From assembly GCF_003815775.1 (NCBI RefSeq), contig NZ_CP033926.1:1922001-1986000 (forward strand): a stretch of 64,000 nt of DNA, read 5' to 3'. The notes below the pieces were generated by a model that was not told the origin of the DNA, did no database searches, and worked only from the letters and a program-made list of their open reading frames with translations. This document shows, in pieces, positions 48,901-57,225 of this stretch (position 1 is its first letter; each line of letters opens with the position of its first letter). The DNA is from Chryseobacterium joostei. GTDB lineage: Bacteria; Bacteroidota; Bacteroidia; Flavobacteriales; Weeksellaceae. The translations under genes were made by a program, and so were the position numbers.

Positions 48901-49068
48901 TCACCGCTGGGCCGTGCCGTAATTGGAGGGCTTATTTTCTCAACGTTTTCTGTTCTGGTTATTCTTCCACTTGTTTTCGGATGGATACAAAACAACGCCA
49001 GCATTATTTCTCCGTCTTTAGATCCTGAAGATGAAGAAAGCATCCATTATTCTAATTCCAACTTATAA
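45916..49068 (+). CDS. RND efflux permease (AcrB/CusA superfamily)
   Basis: A proton-driven inner membrane pump of 1050 residues with 12 membrane segments and two large periplasmic loops, the usual RND length. TM4 reads Gly-Ile-Leu-Val-Asp400-Glu401...Glu407-Asn-Ile-His; drug pumps have Asp-Asp here and CusA-type metal pumps Asp-Ala, so this variant is between the two. The partner adaptor and Cys-rich neighbours favour metal efflux, but drug efflux cannot be ruled out. The gene order is outer membrane protein, pump, adaptor, unlike the common adaptor-first order. Confidence 0.95.
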   Translation: MNLIKFALRRPISVMVLVLGLLFFGIKAAKEVKVDILPEMDLPVVYVAHSFNGYTPQQMEGYFTKMYVNMLLFTNGIKSIESKNTQGLTLMKVNFYEGTNMGEAIAQINALSTRSQVFLPPGAPPPFIIRFDSSSQPVGQLVFRSNTKINNELQDIANFNARPFLIAIPGLTTAPPFGGSPRTIEVNVNPIKLRAHNLSPEQVVEAISRNNITSPSGNVYIGETNYLTPTNNTVKKVEELGDIPLFKGTADNVYVRDVAIVKDGADVATGYALIDGKRSVYINIAKASNASTLEVVNKLKESLPKIQRNMPDDVQISYEFDQSVYISSALKSLAVEGILGALLTGLMVMLFLNDRRAALIVIMTIPISIISGVLFLKLFGQSINIMSLSGLALAIGILVDESTVTIENIHQHFAMGKTRAQAIWDACKEIAFPKLLIMLCILAVFAPAFMMSGIPGSLFMPLAMAIGFSMIVSFILSQTFVPVMANWMMKHDPKTCENHKPNWFTRFRDRFTEFLSSLMKRRKPIVSLSLVIVLCIGFGLYQVTGKDVLPTVNSRQFQVRIKAAEGTRIEVTEIKVKKFLEHLKSKVGKDNIAISSVFIGQHPSTFAVSPIYLYNAGPHEALMQVALKEFNGNSDELKDELRTYYKEKMPDLQISFEPIELTEKILSQGTNNPIEIRISGMMKKMNRMYAEKLLTKIKEIEYMRDQQIPQSMNYPALQINIDRVKAAQLGLDAQDIAKSLVTATASTRYTNKNFWVGGMMGIAYDVQVQTPQNILNSKEELANIPLSKNSDRPVLGDVATITSSKELGESYNLGTMGYTTVTANLHKTDLEQASKDVRKAIESLGELPKGINIEVSGMAPVLDETMNSLSSGLLIAAAVIFLMLAATFQSFRVSLVILTTVPFVIVGSLTLLKLTGSTLNLQSYMGLIMSVGVSIANAVLLISNAETIRKSTGNALDSAIEAAKLRIRPIIMTTLAMAAGMLPMAIGFGEGGDQVSPLGRAVIGGLIFSTFSVLVILPLVFGWIQNNASIISPSLDPEDEESIHYSNSNL

Positions 49069-49080
49069 TTTTTACATTCA

Positions 49081-50163
49081 ATGAAAAATATATTATATAC
49101 AGCTGCTATCCTGAGTCTTATGATGATCCCGGCATCTTGCAGCAAAAAAAAAACAGCTCCCAAACAAGAAATGAAGCCCATGATGATGAACAACATGGAA
49201 ACGGTAAGCATTAAAAAAAGTAATCCAAAAGTTGAGCTTAAACTTCCCGGAGAACTGGTTCCTGATCAGGAAACGGCATTATTTGCTAAAGTACAGAGCT
49301 ACGTAAAGAAGATCAATGTAGATATCGGAACCTACGTAAGTGCCGGGCAAGTTCTGATGGTTTTGGAAGCTCCGGAAATACAATCTCAGGCCGCTAATGC
49401 TAAGGCCAAATGGCAGGCACAGGAAGCAATATACGCCTCAACAAAAGCAAGTTATGAAAGAATGTATAGGGCCAATGAGACCAAGGGCGCCATTGCAAAA
49501 GATGCACTGGACCAGATTAATGCCCGAAAGCTTTCCGATGCGGCAAAGGTTAGTGCAGCAAAATCGGCCTATCACGAACTTCAGGATATCAATCGTTATC
49601 TGGTGATCCGCGCCCCTTTTAGTGGAGTAATTACAGAACGAAATGTAGATTTGGGAGCCTATGTAGGACCTATGAGCGGAACTCCGCTCATGGTTATTCA
49701 GAATACCTCAAAATTGCGACTGAGTTTATCTGTTTCTGAGGCCAGTGTTCCTTACCTCAATGTGGGGGATACCATTTCATTCAGGGTAAATGCTATTCCT
49801 GAAAAAAGCTTTAAAGCCAGGATCTCCAGAAAATCGGGTTCATTGGATCTTAAACTTCGTTCTGAGAAGATAGAGGCTGATTTCGTAAATCATTCTAAGG
49901 AATTAAAGCCATTTATGATTGCAGAGTCCATGATTCCTTTACAAAATACCGAAGCAACATTTTTCATTCCAAGATCTGCTGTTGTAGAAAGCAATATGGG
50001 AATTTATATCATCAAGAAAGAAAATGGAAAAGCAAAATTCATCCCTGTCAAAAAGGGAAGAATCATGAATGATACTATCGAGGTGTTTGGAGAACTGTCA
50101 GAAGGAGATCAGATCATCAAAAAAGGAAACGAAGAAATTTTAGAAGGAAGTTTAATTAAATAA
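49081..50163 (+). CDS. RND periplasmic adaptor (membrane fusion protein), lipoprotein
   Basis: A 360-residue adaptor with a lipobox ending Pro-Ala-Ser-Cys20, then a Lys-rich and Met-rich stretch (Met-Lys-Pro-Met-Met-Met-Asn-Asn-Met) that could bind copper or silver. It has a biotinyl-lipoyl half (Leu-Phe-Ala-Lys-Val...Gly-Thr-Tyr-Val), a helical hairpin of about 70 residues, the second lipoyl half (Ile-Arg-Ala-Pro-Phe-Ser-Gly-Val-Ile) and a beta-barrel. It bridges the pump and TolC partner. Starts 12 bp after the pump gene. Confidence 0.93.
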   Translation: MKNILYTAAILSLMMIPASCSKKKTAPKQEMKPMMMNNMETVSIKKSNPKVELKLPGELVPDQETALFAKVQSYVKKINVDIGTYVSAGQVLMVLEAPEIQSQAANAKAKWQAQEAIYASTKASYERMYRANETKGAIAKDALDQINARKLSDAAKVSAAKSAYHELQDINRYLVIRAPFSGVITERNVDLGAYVGPMSGTPLMVIQNTSKLRLSLSVSEASVPYLNVGDTISFRVNAIPEKSFKARISRKSGSLDLKLRSEKIEADFVNHSKELKPFMIAESMIPLQNTEATFFIPRSAVVESNMGIYIIKKENGKAKFIPVKKGRIMNDTIEVFGELSEGDQIIKKGNEEILEGSLIK

Positions 50164-50171
50164 TATCAATA

Positions 50172-50600
50172 ATGAAAGCAGTATTTAGAAACACATGGAC
50201 CATTCTTTTCAGTGCAACCGTTTTGTTTGCTTGTAATAAGGAAAAGGAGACAATAAAAAATGTGGAACCTATGACCACACAGAAACCTCAACCTACAGCT
50301 TCCGGACAATATGCAAAGGGCAGCCACGTTCCGAATGAAACAGTCTGCATGGTGAATAATGCCTATATGGGTAAAAAGCAAATGGAAGTTCCCCACAACG
50401 GCAAGGTTTATTACGGCTGCTGTGAGATGTGTGTAAAAAAGATTCCAACAGATAAAACTGCCCGAGAAGCTATTGATCCGTACAGTGGAAAAACAGTGGA
50501 TAAGGCGGATGCCTATATTGTAATGATCAGTGATGGGGGCGAAGTGGCCTATTTTGAAAATGAAGAGAGCTACAATAAATTCCGAGCTCAAAATTCATAG
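50172..50600 (+). CDS. Lipoprotein with TRASH/YHS-like Cys cluster
   Basis: A 142-residue lipoprotein (Leu-Phe-Ala-Cys21). After a Thr/Pro-rich linker, Val-Cys59-Met and Tyr-Gly-Cys83-Cys84-Glu-Met-Cys87 form the pattern of a metal-binding TRASH/YHS-like domain. It begins 8 bp after the adaptor gene and ends the operon, so it probably handles the metal exported by the pump. Which metal is not shown; Cu and Zn are the natural candidates. Confidence 0.72.
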   Translation: MKAVFRNTWTILFSATVLFACNKEKETIKNVEPMTTQKPQPTASGQYAKGSHVPNETVCMVNNAYMGKKQMEVPHNGKVYYGCCEMCVKKIPTDKTAREAIDPYSGKTVDKADAYIVMISDGGEVAYFENEESYNKFRAQNS

Positions 50601-50623
50601 TTATATTTTTAGGTTAATTGTTT

Positions 50624-50657
50624 TAGGGCTTGGTAACTTTGGTTATCAAGCCCTTTT
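50624..50657 (+). terminator. Terminator of the efflux operon
   Basis: An AGGGCTTGGTAAC-type arm pairs with GGTTATCAAGCCCT (one bulge) and is followed by TTTTTAT, 24 bp past the last stop. Confidence 0.85.
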
Positions 50658-50668
50658 TATAGAAAACA

Positions 50669-50703
50669 AAAAAGACAGGCCTTGTATAAAAGCCTGTCTT
50701 TAA
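50669..50703 (-). terminator. Terminator after the NifU-like gene
   Basis: An AAAGACAGGC / GCCTGTCTTT 10-bp perfect stem, with A/T runs on both sides, lies 18 bp past the minus-strand stop at 50721. Confidence 0.85.
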
Positions 50704-50720
50704 AAATATCTCAGATATAA

Positions 50721-50969
50721 TTATTCTACGTTGATTACCTTTTCAATTTCCGGTGCATGTTGTTTAATTGTGTTTTCCACACCTAGCTTTAGGGTTGAAA
50801 AATTTAACGAGCATCCGGAACAGTTACCCAGAAGTTTTACAAAAACCTGATTATCTTTCACGTCAATAAGCTCTATATCACCTCCATCTTTATTCAAAAA
50901 CGGTCTGATGCTTTCTAAAGCCTCCATTACTCTTGTTACTGTATCTTCGTGCGTTATGTTTGTTTCCAT
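50721..50969 (-). CDS. NifU C-terminal domain protein (Fe-S scaffold)
   Basis: An 82-residue protein with the Cys50-Ser-Gly-Cys53 pair and preceding Asp-Gly-Gly-Asp motif of NifU/Nfu C-terminal domains, which carry a [4Fe-4S] cluster for transfer to apoproteins. It follows the Mrp gene by 48 bp on the same strand, a common pairing in Bacteroidota for Fe-S assembly. Confidence 0.92.
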   Translation of the reverse strand: METNITHEDTVTRVMEALESIRPFLNKDGGDIELIDVKDNQVFVKLLGNCSGCSLNFSTLKLGVENTIKQHAPEIEKVINVE

Positions 50970-51017
50970 ATTTTTTCAGTTCAATTCGGTTTTTTCAAAT
51001 TTGATTGAAAGTTATTA

Positions 51018-52124
51018 TTATTTTGCCTTTGGTGAGCATCCTGCCATTGTAGAGATCTTCACGGCTTCAGTTGGCGGAAGACTTTTATTTCTTTCTACCA
51101 GGCTTTCTACCATCTTTCTTGCAGTTTCAGTGTAGATTTCTGAAATTTTAGAACCTTCCTGAAGCGCTGCAGGTCTTCCTACATCTCCCGCTTCTCTGAT
51201 ACTTTGGATCAAAGGAATTTCTCCCAATACCGGAATTCCAAGATCTTCTGCAAGATATTGTGCTCCCTGGTTTCCAAAGATATAATATTTATTCTCAGGA
51301 AGTTCTTCCGGTGTAAAATACGCCATATTTTCGATTAAACCAAGAACCGGAATATTAATACTTTCCATCTGGAACATTGCAATCCCTTTTCTTACGTCTG
51401 CCAAAGCAACATGCTGAGGTGTACTTACGATCACCGCACCTGTTACAGGTACCTCCTGAATGATTGACAAGTGAATATCACCTGTACCCGGAGGAAGATC
51501 TATTAATAGGAAATCCAATTCACCCCATGCAGCATCTCTGATCATTTGATTCAATGCTTTTGAAGCCATTGGACCTCTCCAAACTACTGCCTGGTTTGCT
51601 CCGGAAAAATATCCTATTGAAAGCATTTTCACACCATAATTTTCAATAGGCTTCATCATGCTCTTTCCATTTACTTCTACAGAAATAGGTTTTTCTCCCT
51701 CTGTATCAAACATGGTAGGAACTGAAGGACCGTAGATATCAGCATCCAATAATCCTACTTTAAAGCCCATTTTAGCCAATGTTACTGCCATATTTGCAGA
51801 AACAGTAGACTTCCCTACTCCTCCTTTACCGGAAGCAATAGCGATAATATTTTGAATCCCGGGAATTTGTTTACCCTTGATCTGACTTTGCTGAATTTCA
51901 CTAGGTTCCGGGGAAGCTATTTTAAGTTTTAAGTTAATGTCCTCTCCAAACTCACTGGCAAAAGCCTGTTTCATTGCAGCCTCCAGCTTTTTCTTTTCGT
52001 GCATTGCCGGCGAATGAGCAGTCATGTCAATATAAACATCATTACCCATTATCTGAAGATTATTCACCAAATCGTCTACTTCTATTTCTTTAAGGAAATC
52101 TTGAACCTTTTCTTTCGTCAACAT
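51018..52124 (-). CDS. Mrp/NBP35 family Fe-S carrier ATPase
   Basis: A 368-residue cytoplasmic P-loop ATPase that carries Fe-S clusters. An N-terminal MIP18-like domain (about 1-80) precedes the deviant Walker A Gly-Lys-Gly-Gly-Val-Gly-Lys-Ser-Thr at 99-107. The usual C-terminal cluster-binding Cys-x-x-Cys is absent here: the position after Glu-Asn-Met-Ala-Tyr-Phe reads Thr-Pro-Glu-Glu. Only a Cys close to the C-terminus (Ala-Gly-Cys-Ser-Pro) remains. It is upstream of the NifU-like gene in the same operon. Confidence 0.93.
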   Translation of the reverse strand: MLTKEKVQDFLKEIEVDDLVNNLQIMGNDVYIDMTAHSPAMHEKKKLEAAMKQAFASEFGEDINLKLKIASPEPSEIQQSQIKGKQIPGIQNIIAIASGKGGVGKSTVSANMAVTLAKMGFKVGLLDADIYGPSVPTMFDTEGEKPISVEVNGKSMMKPIENYGVKMLSIGYFSGANQAVVWRGPMASKALNQMIRDAAWGELDFLLIDLPPGTGDIHLSIIQEVPVTGAVIVSTPQHVALADVRKGIAMFQMESINIPVLGLIENMAYFTPEELPENKYYIFGNQGAQYLAEDLGIPVLGEIPLIQSIREAGDVGRPAALQEGSKISEIYTETARKMVESLVERNKSLPPTEAVKISTMAGCSPKAK

Positions 52125-52273
52125 ATAAATATAAATTGTTTACAAATTTACGGATTTTTTCGATAATTTAGAATCAATAAAATCTATAATATCAGGTGAT
52201 AAATCAGATCGTTAAAAATTTTGTTTATTCTGTTTTTTATCCCGACTTATGATCAACCCTCAAAGCAAAATCT

Positions 52274-52729
52274 ATGGAAACTACTGCTTACCCATCCAAA
52301 TACGCCTCTCCCAAAGGAATCTTCACTGTTGGGAAAACAAGATTTAAATGGTATGATCTGGCAAAAGATCCTGCTGAGGTTTCTTCAGAAGATATTCATC
52401 ATGCTAAAGTATGTATTGAAAACGCCCAGGAAAATTTTCAAAACATTGATGATCTAGGATTTGTCATCATGCATCGATGTGGGGAAAACTATCTGCTTTT
52501 GGTTTGTACATGGCGCAGTGAGAATGAATTGTGGGAAAGTGTTTACTATAATGGTTCAGGTAATTTTGAGGTGTGGGACAGAAATAAAACCCATCTCCCG
52601 ACGTATTGTGTCTGGGAAATGGGAATAGTTTACCATGAGTCCCAGGCATGGAAAAAGCACCTGGGAACTGCAAGGTATGAAAGTCATAAGGTGGAATATC
52701 TTAATAACTTTTTTGAAGGCGAGGTCTGA
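52274..52729 (+). CDS. Hypothetical protein
   Basis: No family recognised. A 151-residue soluble protein with many Trp and Tyr; it has His-Arg-Cys-Gly-Glu-Asn and Val-Cys-Thr-Trp-Arg. Start ATG 52274. The gene is divergent from mrp. It converges with the TonB-type gene with only 9 bp between stops. Confidence 0.65.
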   Translation: METTAYPSKYASPKGIFTVGKTRFKWYDLAKDPAEVSSEDIHHAKVCIENAQENFQNIDDLGFVIMHRCGENYLLLVCTWRSENELWESVYYNGSGNFEVWDRNKTHLPTYCVWEMGIVYHESQAWKKHLGTARYESHKVEYLNNFFEGEV

Positions 52730-52738
52730 TTTCACGAA

Positions 52739-55081
52739 TCAATTCGCCCTGTATTTTTCATCAAAGTCTACATTTCTGCCGGCACCTTTCACTTTTTTAT
52801 TTCCAAAAGTATAGGTTGCAGATAGCGTAAATCTTCTGGCATCATAATAATTGTTGTAGGAATGAGTTCCTGTGGAATAATAAATTTCCCCGATACTTCT
52901 TGCTTGCTTGAAAATATCAGACACTGTTGCATTAATCTGGAGCTTTTTTTCCATAAGGCTTATTTTAAGACCAGATGTAAAGTTTCCTGCAAAATCCATA
53001 TAAACATTTCCGGAATTAGATGGCAAACGGAACCAATAGTTAAGAATCAACTGAATGGTTTTGTTTTTATTCAGGGAAAGGTTATTCTGAAAATTAAAAT
53101 CATAGCCATATCCTTTTTTAGATAAGGCATCGGTTGCAAAAATCTCCGTACTCATATAGGACACATCTGCAGAGTAGTTCGCTTCCCAAAATTTCAGGAA
53201 TGTATCGGAATAATTCAGGGTAACCCCGATATTATTTTGGTTATAAAAATTGAAAAATGTACTGGTTCTACTCTCTCCGGACAGGTTTGCTACCTGACCA
53301 AATGCATCCAGTGTTCTCTGGAAATAGACAGAAGTAGATAATTTTCCCTTATAAACATGTGAAAATTCAAAATTATGATTGATGGATGGCTTCAACAAAG
53401 GATTTCCGGTGAAGTAAGAATTAATATTGATATACCAGCGATATGGATTGATTGCCCGAAACCCCGGTCTGTTGATCCTTTTGGAATAGTTCAGGTTGAA
53501 TGTATTATTTTCGTCACTTTTATAGGCTACATAAGCAGTTGGAAAGAATTTTCCATAGGAGTTTTCTGTCTGCTGTCCGGATGTTAGAGAGTTTCCATTG
53601 ACTGTAGAATATTCATAGCGAAGTCCGGCCTTTGCGGACCATTTTTCGTTGAATGATTTTTCAATGCTTATGTAGGCAGCATAGTTTTTCTCATTATATT
53701 CAAACTCATTACTCTTTAAAGGGTCTGTAATATAACTTCCATTATCCAGATTTTGGTAGAAAATACTTGAATTATTATCAAAATTAGTGAACTTCACTCC
53801 TACTTCTGTCTTTGCAAACTGATAAGGCAGCGTAAGATCTGCCTGCCCTGAATATATTTTATAATCCACCATGGATGGGGACTTTACCACAAAACTATTC
53901 CCAGAGTTTTCTGTTGTGGTAAAATCAATGATGCTCTTAGGGTTGTTGGAAAAATAATTCCCTGTGATGCTTAGTTTATTATCCTGTTTTCCAAATTTAA
54001 GATCGTAATATGCACTTACGGTATGCTGAATAGTTTTTCCTCTGTGTTCCGCATCGGTAGATAAAGTACTGGTATAGATTTTATTCTGAAAATAATCTGA
54101 GGTATTCTCAATATCCATATTGGAATGTCCAAATCCGTAGTCATAAATAAATCCGACGTTTGATTTTTTCCCCAACTGATAATCAATACTTAGATTAGCT
54201 CCAAGCCCATCTCCAAAATCTCTTCGGTCATCATGACTTTTAAGTCCCTCCGTTCCCTCTATCCAATAGTTTTCAAAGGAATGTTTTTCGTATTTGTTTT
54301 GCCTTAATTTTAGGGAAGAACGAAGCTTTTCGTTCTGATAATTGATCGTTGCACTGTTTGAAAATGCGGTATAGGTCTGCTGTTGAAGACTTGTTGTCAA
54401 ACTTCCGCTCCATCCCAGCTTTTGATTTTTCTTGAGAACAATATTGATAAGTCCACTGTTCCCTTGCGCTTCATACTTGGCCGGAGGAGTGGTAATGACT
54501 TCTATTTTTTCTATATTTTCTGACCTGAGGCTTTTAAGATACGTAACAAGTTCGGAGGATGAGAGATTCAGGATTCTTTCGTTAATCATTACTGATACTC
54601 CACTTTTTCCGGCAATTGAGACTCCTGCATTATCATCCACCTTTACCAAGGGTGTTGTTGCAAGGGCGTCTGCTCCATCCATTCCTTGTGACGCCACGGA
54701 ATTGCTTACATTAAAAACCAGCCTGTCTGCTTTTCTCTCGATCAGTTTTTTTCTGGCGGTAAGGGTAACGCCTTCAATCTGTTTTTCGTTTTTTCTTTCG
54801 ATTAAAAAATCCTGCTTTATATCACCATTTACAACAATATCCATACTGGATACTTCCGTGCCATCCTGTATTAATTTTATATTGTAATTCCCGTTTTCAA
54901 AAAGTTTCAGCGCATAATTTCCTTTATCATCTGAAATGGCAGTCTGCTTTTTCTGATCCTTAACAGCTATCACCTCAACATAGGAAACTGTACTTCCAGC
55001 CTGAGTAATTTTTCCGGTCATCGTCTGAGAAAATAAGGCTATTGGCAACAATATCATCGCTGAAAGTAATGTTCTCTTCAT
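52739..55081 (-). CDS. TonB-dependent receptor-type outer membrane protein (OMP beta-barrel family 3)
   Basis: A 780-residue outer membrane protein from ATG 55081 (signal peptide Leu-Phe-Ser-Gln about residue 19). A CarboxypepD_reg-like N-terminal domain (about 22-100) is followed by a plug-like domain with Ser-Gly-Val-Ser-Val-Met-Ile-Asn-Glu and by a long barrel. The last strand ends in Asp-Glu-Lys-Tyr-Arg-Ala-Asn rather than a terminal Phe. This matches the outer membrane beta-barrel protein 3 group related to TonB receptors. No TonB box or partner lipoprotein (SusD) gene is adjacent, and the ligand is unknown. Confidence 0.85.
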   Translation of the reverse strand: MKRTLLSAMILLPIALFSQTMTGKITQAGSTVSYVEVIAVKDQKKQTAISDDKGNYALKLFENGNYNIKLIQDGTEVSSMDIVVNGDIKQDFLIERKNEKQIEGVTLTARKKLIERKADRLVFNVSNSVASQGMDGADALATTPLVKVDDNAGVSIAGKSGVSVMINERILNLSSSELVTYLKSLRSENIEKIEVITTPPAKYEAQGNSGLINIVLKKNQKLGWSGSLTTSLQQQTYTAFSNSATINYQNEKLRSSLKLRQNKYEKHSFENYWIEGTEGLKSHDDRRDFGDGLGANLSIDYQLGKKSNVGFIYDYGFGHSNMDIENTSDYFQNKIYTSTLSTDAEHRGKTIQHTVSAYYDLKFGKQDNKLSITGNYFSNNPKSIIDFTTTENSGNSFVVKSPSMVDYKIYSGQADLTLPYQFAKTEVGVKFTNFDNNSSIFYQNLDNGSYITDPLKSNEFEYNEKNYAAYISIEKSFNEKWSAKAGLRYEYSTVNGNSLTSGQQTENSYGKFFPTAYVAYKSDENNTFNLNYSKRINRPGFRAINPYRWYININSYFTGNPLLKPSINHNFEFSHVYKGKLSTSVYFQRTLDAFGQVANLSGESRTSTFFNFYNQNNIGVTLNYSDTFLKFWEANYSADVSYMSTEIFATDALSKKGYGYDFNFQNNLSLNKNKTIQLILNYWFRLPSNSGNVYMDFAGNFTSGLKISLMEKKLQINATVSDIFKQARSIGEIYYSTGTHSYNNYYDARRFTLSATYTFGNKKVKGAGRNVDFDEKYRAN

Positions 55082-55289
55082 TCTTATGGTTATTTTTAAT
55101 AAGACAACCCATAACATTTATTTGTTACATGTGGTCATTTATTTTTAATGTTAAAAACAATTCTAGAGGTACTTCTACAATCCCTAAACTTGTTGAAAAT
55201 ATTCTTAAAATATGCCCTAGATAGATGTATCTTTAGAACCCTTTTATTTAAAACGACAGAAATAATTGAGTACAAAAAAATAAAGACAT

Positions 55290-55709
55290 ATGAAAGTAAT
55301 AGCTTTATCGGGAGCAGCAGATACAGGAAAATCACATACAATTAATATTGCCTATGCTTTTCTGCTTAAGGATGAATATGTACAGGTTCCTGGAAATTTC
55401 AGAGTTTTAGGAAATCCTGAAATTGAAGATTTTATCGATATTCTAGAAAAAGATGGTAAGAAAGTAGGTTTTGTCGGGATGGGAGATTACATCATAGGAC
55501 CAGGACAGAGTCTAAAAAGTTTACTTGAAGAACTTGAATCCAAAGGTTGTGATACTGCCCTATGCGCAGCCAGAGATCTTCCGAGAATATTAGCTGCAGT
55601 ACAGGCGTACCCTGATCATATTATTATTCAAAAAACACTTTCTACAGGTGAAGAGAATAATAGAATTGTGAATACGAATGATGCTATTGTAATGATTAAT
55701 GCAATATAG
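55290..55709 (+). CDS. Small P-loop protein
   Basis: A 139-residue protein with a Walker A sequence Gly-Ala-Ala-Asp-Thr-Gly-Lys-Ser-His at 8-16, so it probably binds ATP or GTP. It lacks a clear Walker B Asp. A Gly-rich strand (Val-Gly-Phe-Val-Gly-Met-Gly-Asp-Tyr-Ile) lies in the middle. No family recognised. It stands between the outer membrane protein gene and the toxin-tip array, with its own shared hairpin downstream. Confidence 0.65.
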   Translation: MKVIALSGAADTGKSHTINIAYAFLLKDEYVQVPGNFRVLGNPEIEDFIDILEKDGKKVGFVGMGDYIIGPGQSLKSLLEELESKGCDTALCAARDLPRILAAVQAYPDHIIIQKTLSTGEENNRIVNTNDAIVMINAI

Positions 55710-55773
55710 TTTTGGAAGTGAACTTTCAGCCCATCGTAGGATTTTATATCATATTTTAAAAGTAGTTTATAAA

Positions 55774-55806
55774 ATAAAAACCACCAAAATCGGTGGTTTT
55801 TATTTT
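55774..55806. terminator. Bidirectional terminator at the end of the toxin-tip array
   Basis: An AAAACCACC / GGTGGTTTT stem with A-rich left and T-rich right flanks lies between the convergent genes ending at 55709 and 55805. Confidence 0.8.
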
Positions 55807-56230
55807 AATTTATTTCCGATATATTTATTTCTCGGATATTTTCAATATGATTTGGAAATTTAGTTTTTGAAAGAATATCTAATATGTCCTGAGGAAGGTT
55901 TTCTAACTTCAATGGTTCTTTAGGAATGGCTACTAAATGATAATGAGGAGCTAAAAAATTACTTAAAACTGTTTTGTCATAAGAATAAAGACCTTTTTTC
56001 GTCATAGAAATGTAGTTTTCTAAATATCTTTCATCAGCTCCTGAACCGAATGTCTTAATTAATAAACTATCTAATTTAGGATTGACTAAAACATCCGATA
56101 CTTCAGGTAAATTCTTAAAATAATTGACTAATACCTGATGTTCTTCTTTAGATTCTGCTACCGAATTAGGTAATTTCCCGCCACCAGAAGCCATAAATCC
56201 TATATATTTACCATCTGTAAAAACCCCCAC
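55805..56230 (-). pseudogene. Truncated unknown protein at the array end
   Basis: The 141-residue frame starts with GTG, and the frame stays open for four codons upstream of that start before meeting TAA, which suggests a C-terminal fragment or decayed start. The product has Gly-Gly-Gly-Lys-Leu and is otherwise unrecognised. The 70 bp just upstream are unusually GC-rich for this region (ccgcaatgcgg and cgggcaccg segments), a sign of a junction. It may be a dead immunity or tip fragment. Function unknown. Confidence 0.45.
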
Positions 56231-56300
56231 CGCAATGCGGTGTTACTGCTCACTGATTTGCAAATCCGCAAGATCGGGCACCGATTAGGTAGCTTTTCTC

Positions 56301-56750
56301 TTACTTATCCCAACCAATATGGTTTTCTAAAACCACAGGATTATATATTTTATTAAGTCCGCTAGATTTATAAAACATCAAAGTTATGATAAGATCCTTT
56401 TTCAAATTATCAGGATCATTTTCTTTAACTATAATATACTGAACATATTTCATTTTAACACTTGGAATAAAAATATCTGTAGTATCTTTTATTTTAATGT
56501 TTTTTAACAAATCTTTTTTAGAGTTGATTTCATTATAATGTTTGTTCAAAAAAAATAATTCTGAGGCGGTTACTCCAGGATAATTTTCAGAATCATAAAT
56601 TAGACTATTATACGATTGTAAATCATTGTCTTTTACAGATTCCCAGTATTTAAAAACTGTTTCTTTTATCTGTTCTTTATCTTTCTGATCTTGCGATACA
56701 CAACTGATGCAGAACAAAAATAAAACTAAATATAGTGTTGTTAACTTCAT
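56301..56750 (-). CDS. Lipoprotein, candidate immunity protein (unit F)
   Basis: A 149-residue lipoprotein (Cys-Ile-Ser-Cys17). It starts in a TAATG overlap with the stop of the preceding remnant (56750), the coupling expected of a toxin-immunity pair. Mature part: mixed alpha/beta of SnoaL/DUF4440-like size, with Lys-Tyr-Trp-Glu-Ser-Val near the start. The cognate toxin tip seems truncated. Family not recognised. Confidence 0.6.
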   Translation of the reverse strand: MKLTTLYLVLFLFCISCVSQDQKDKEQIKETVFKYWESVKDNDLQSYNSLIYDSENYPGVTASELFFLNKHYNEINSKKDLLKNIKIKDTTDIFIPSVKMKYVQYIIVKENDPDNLKKDLIITLMFYKSSGLNKIYNPVVLENHIGWDK

Positions 56751-56977
56751 TATAGTGAAACTTTTTTGTTAGCGTTTAATTGTTCATTAAGAGGCTGAAT
56801 AGGAATGTTATTGGTTTTCATAATCTGTGTTCCATTGGATATAATCAAAGAATTTGGCATTAATACTGCTGTAGGATTAGGCAAAGTTCCATCAAAAACA
56901 TAATTTACCACATCATTTCTTGTTTGCGATGTCATGTCTATACCGCTTCCGTCAACGTATTTAATTGCTTTTTCCAT
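56750..56977 (-). pseudogene. Toxin-tip remnant behind a broken RHS core (unit F)
   Basis: A 75-residue frame whose start overlaps the end of the RHS-core fragment in another frame (56938-56977). Reading across a one-base shift would join core to this sequence, so it is best read as the remains of an RHS tip. No toxin motif is visible. Its stop overlaps the start of the lipoprotein gene. Confidence 0.5.
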
Positions 56978-57225
56978 TTAAAACTATACCAACTAGTCTC
57001 TTGCGGCTCTTTATAATTCTTATAGCTGCCTACTCCAAAAAATGCATTACCTGTCTTCAAATGGTTCATCCCAAAAGGATAGTAGTCATTGGCATCTGTG
57101 ATTTCAAGAGCGCCTGAGTTGTTTTTACCAAAGCTTACCCTTACGTTTCCAAGGTGATCCTTGTACTGGTAAATATACTGATCTTTTTTATAATCATAAA
57201 AGCCCTCAGCTGTAGGGAAAAACAC
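56938..57225 (-). pseudogene. RHS core fragment (unit F)
   Basis: About 95 residues that start at Tyr-Gln-Tyr-Lys-Asp-His-Leu-Gly-Asn-Val-Arg-Val-Ser-Phe and Asp-Tyr-Tyr-Pro-Phe-Gly-Met-Asn-His-Leu-Lys-Thr-Gly and then diverge after Tyr-Lys-Asn-Tyr-Lys, where the rest of the core is deleted. DNA at 57020-57110 is nearly identical to 61400-61480 (unit C). Upstream, an AT-rich segment with AATTTTTGCTAG is also shared with unit C, so both copies come from one parent. Confidence 0.75.

Noticed and set aside
54432..54887. Long antisense frame inside the outer membrane protein gene
   Set aside because: It mirrors the plug region in the opposite strand; the real gene has family features and this frame has none.
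55290..55709. Small P-loop protein as part of the toxin array
   Set aside because: It is on the opposite strand, beyond a shared terminator, and has normal composition, so it is not one of the units.
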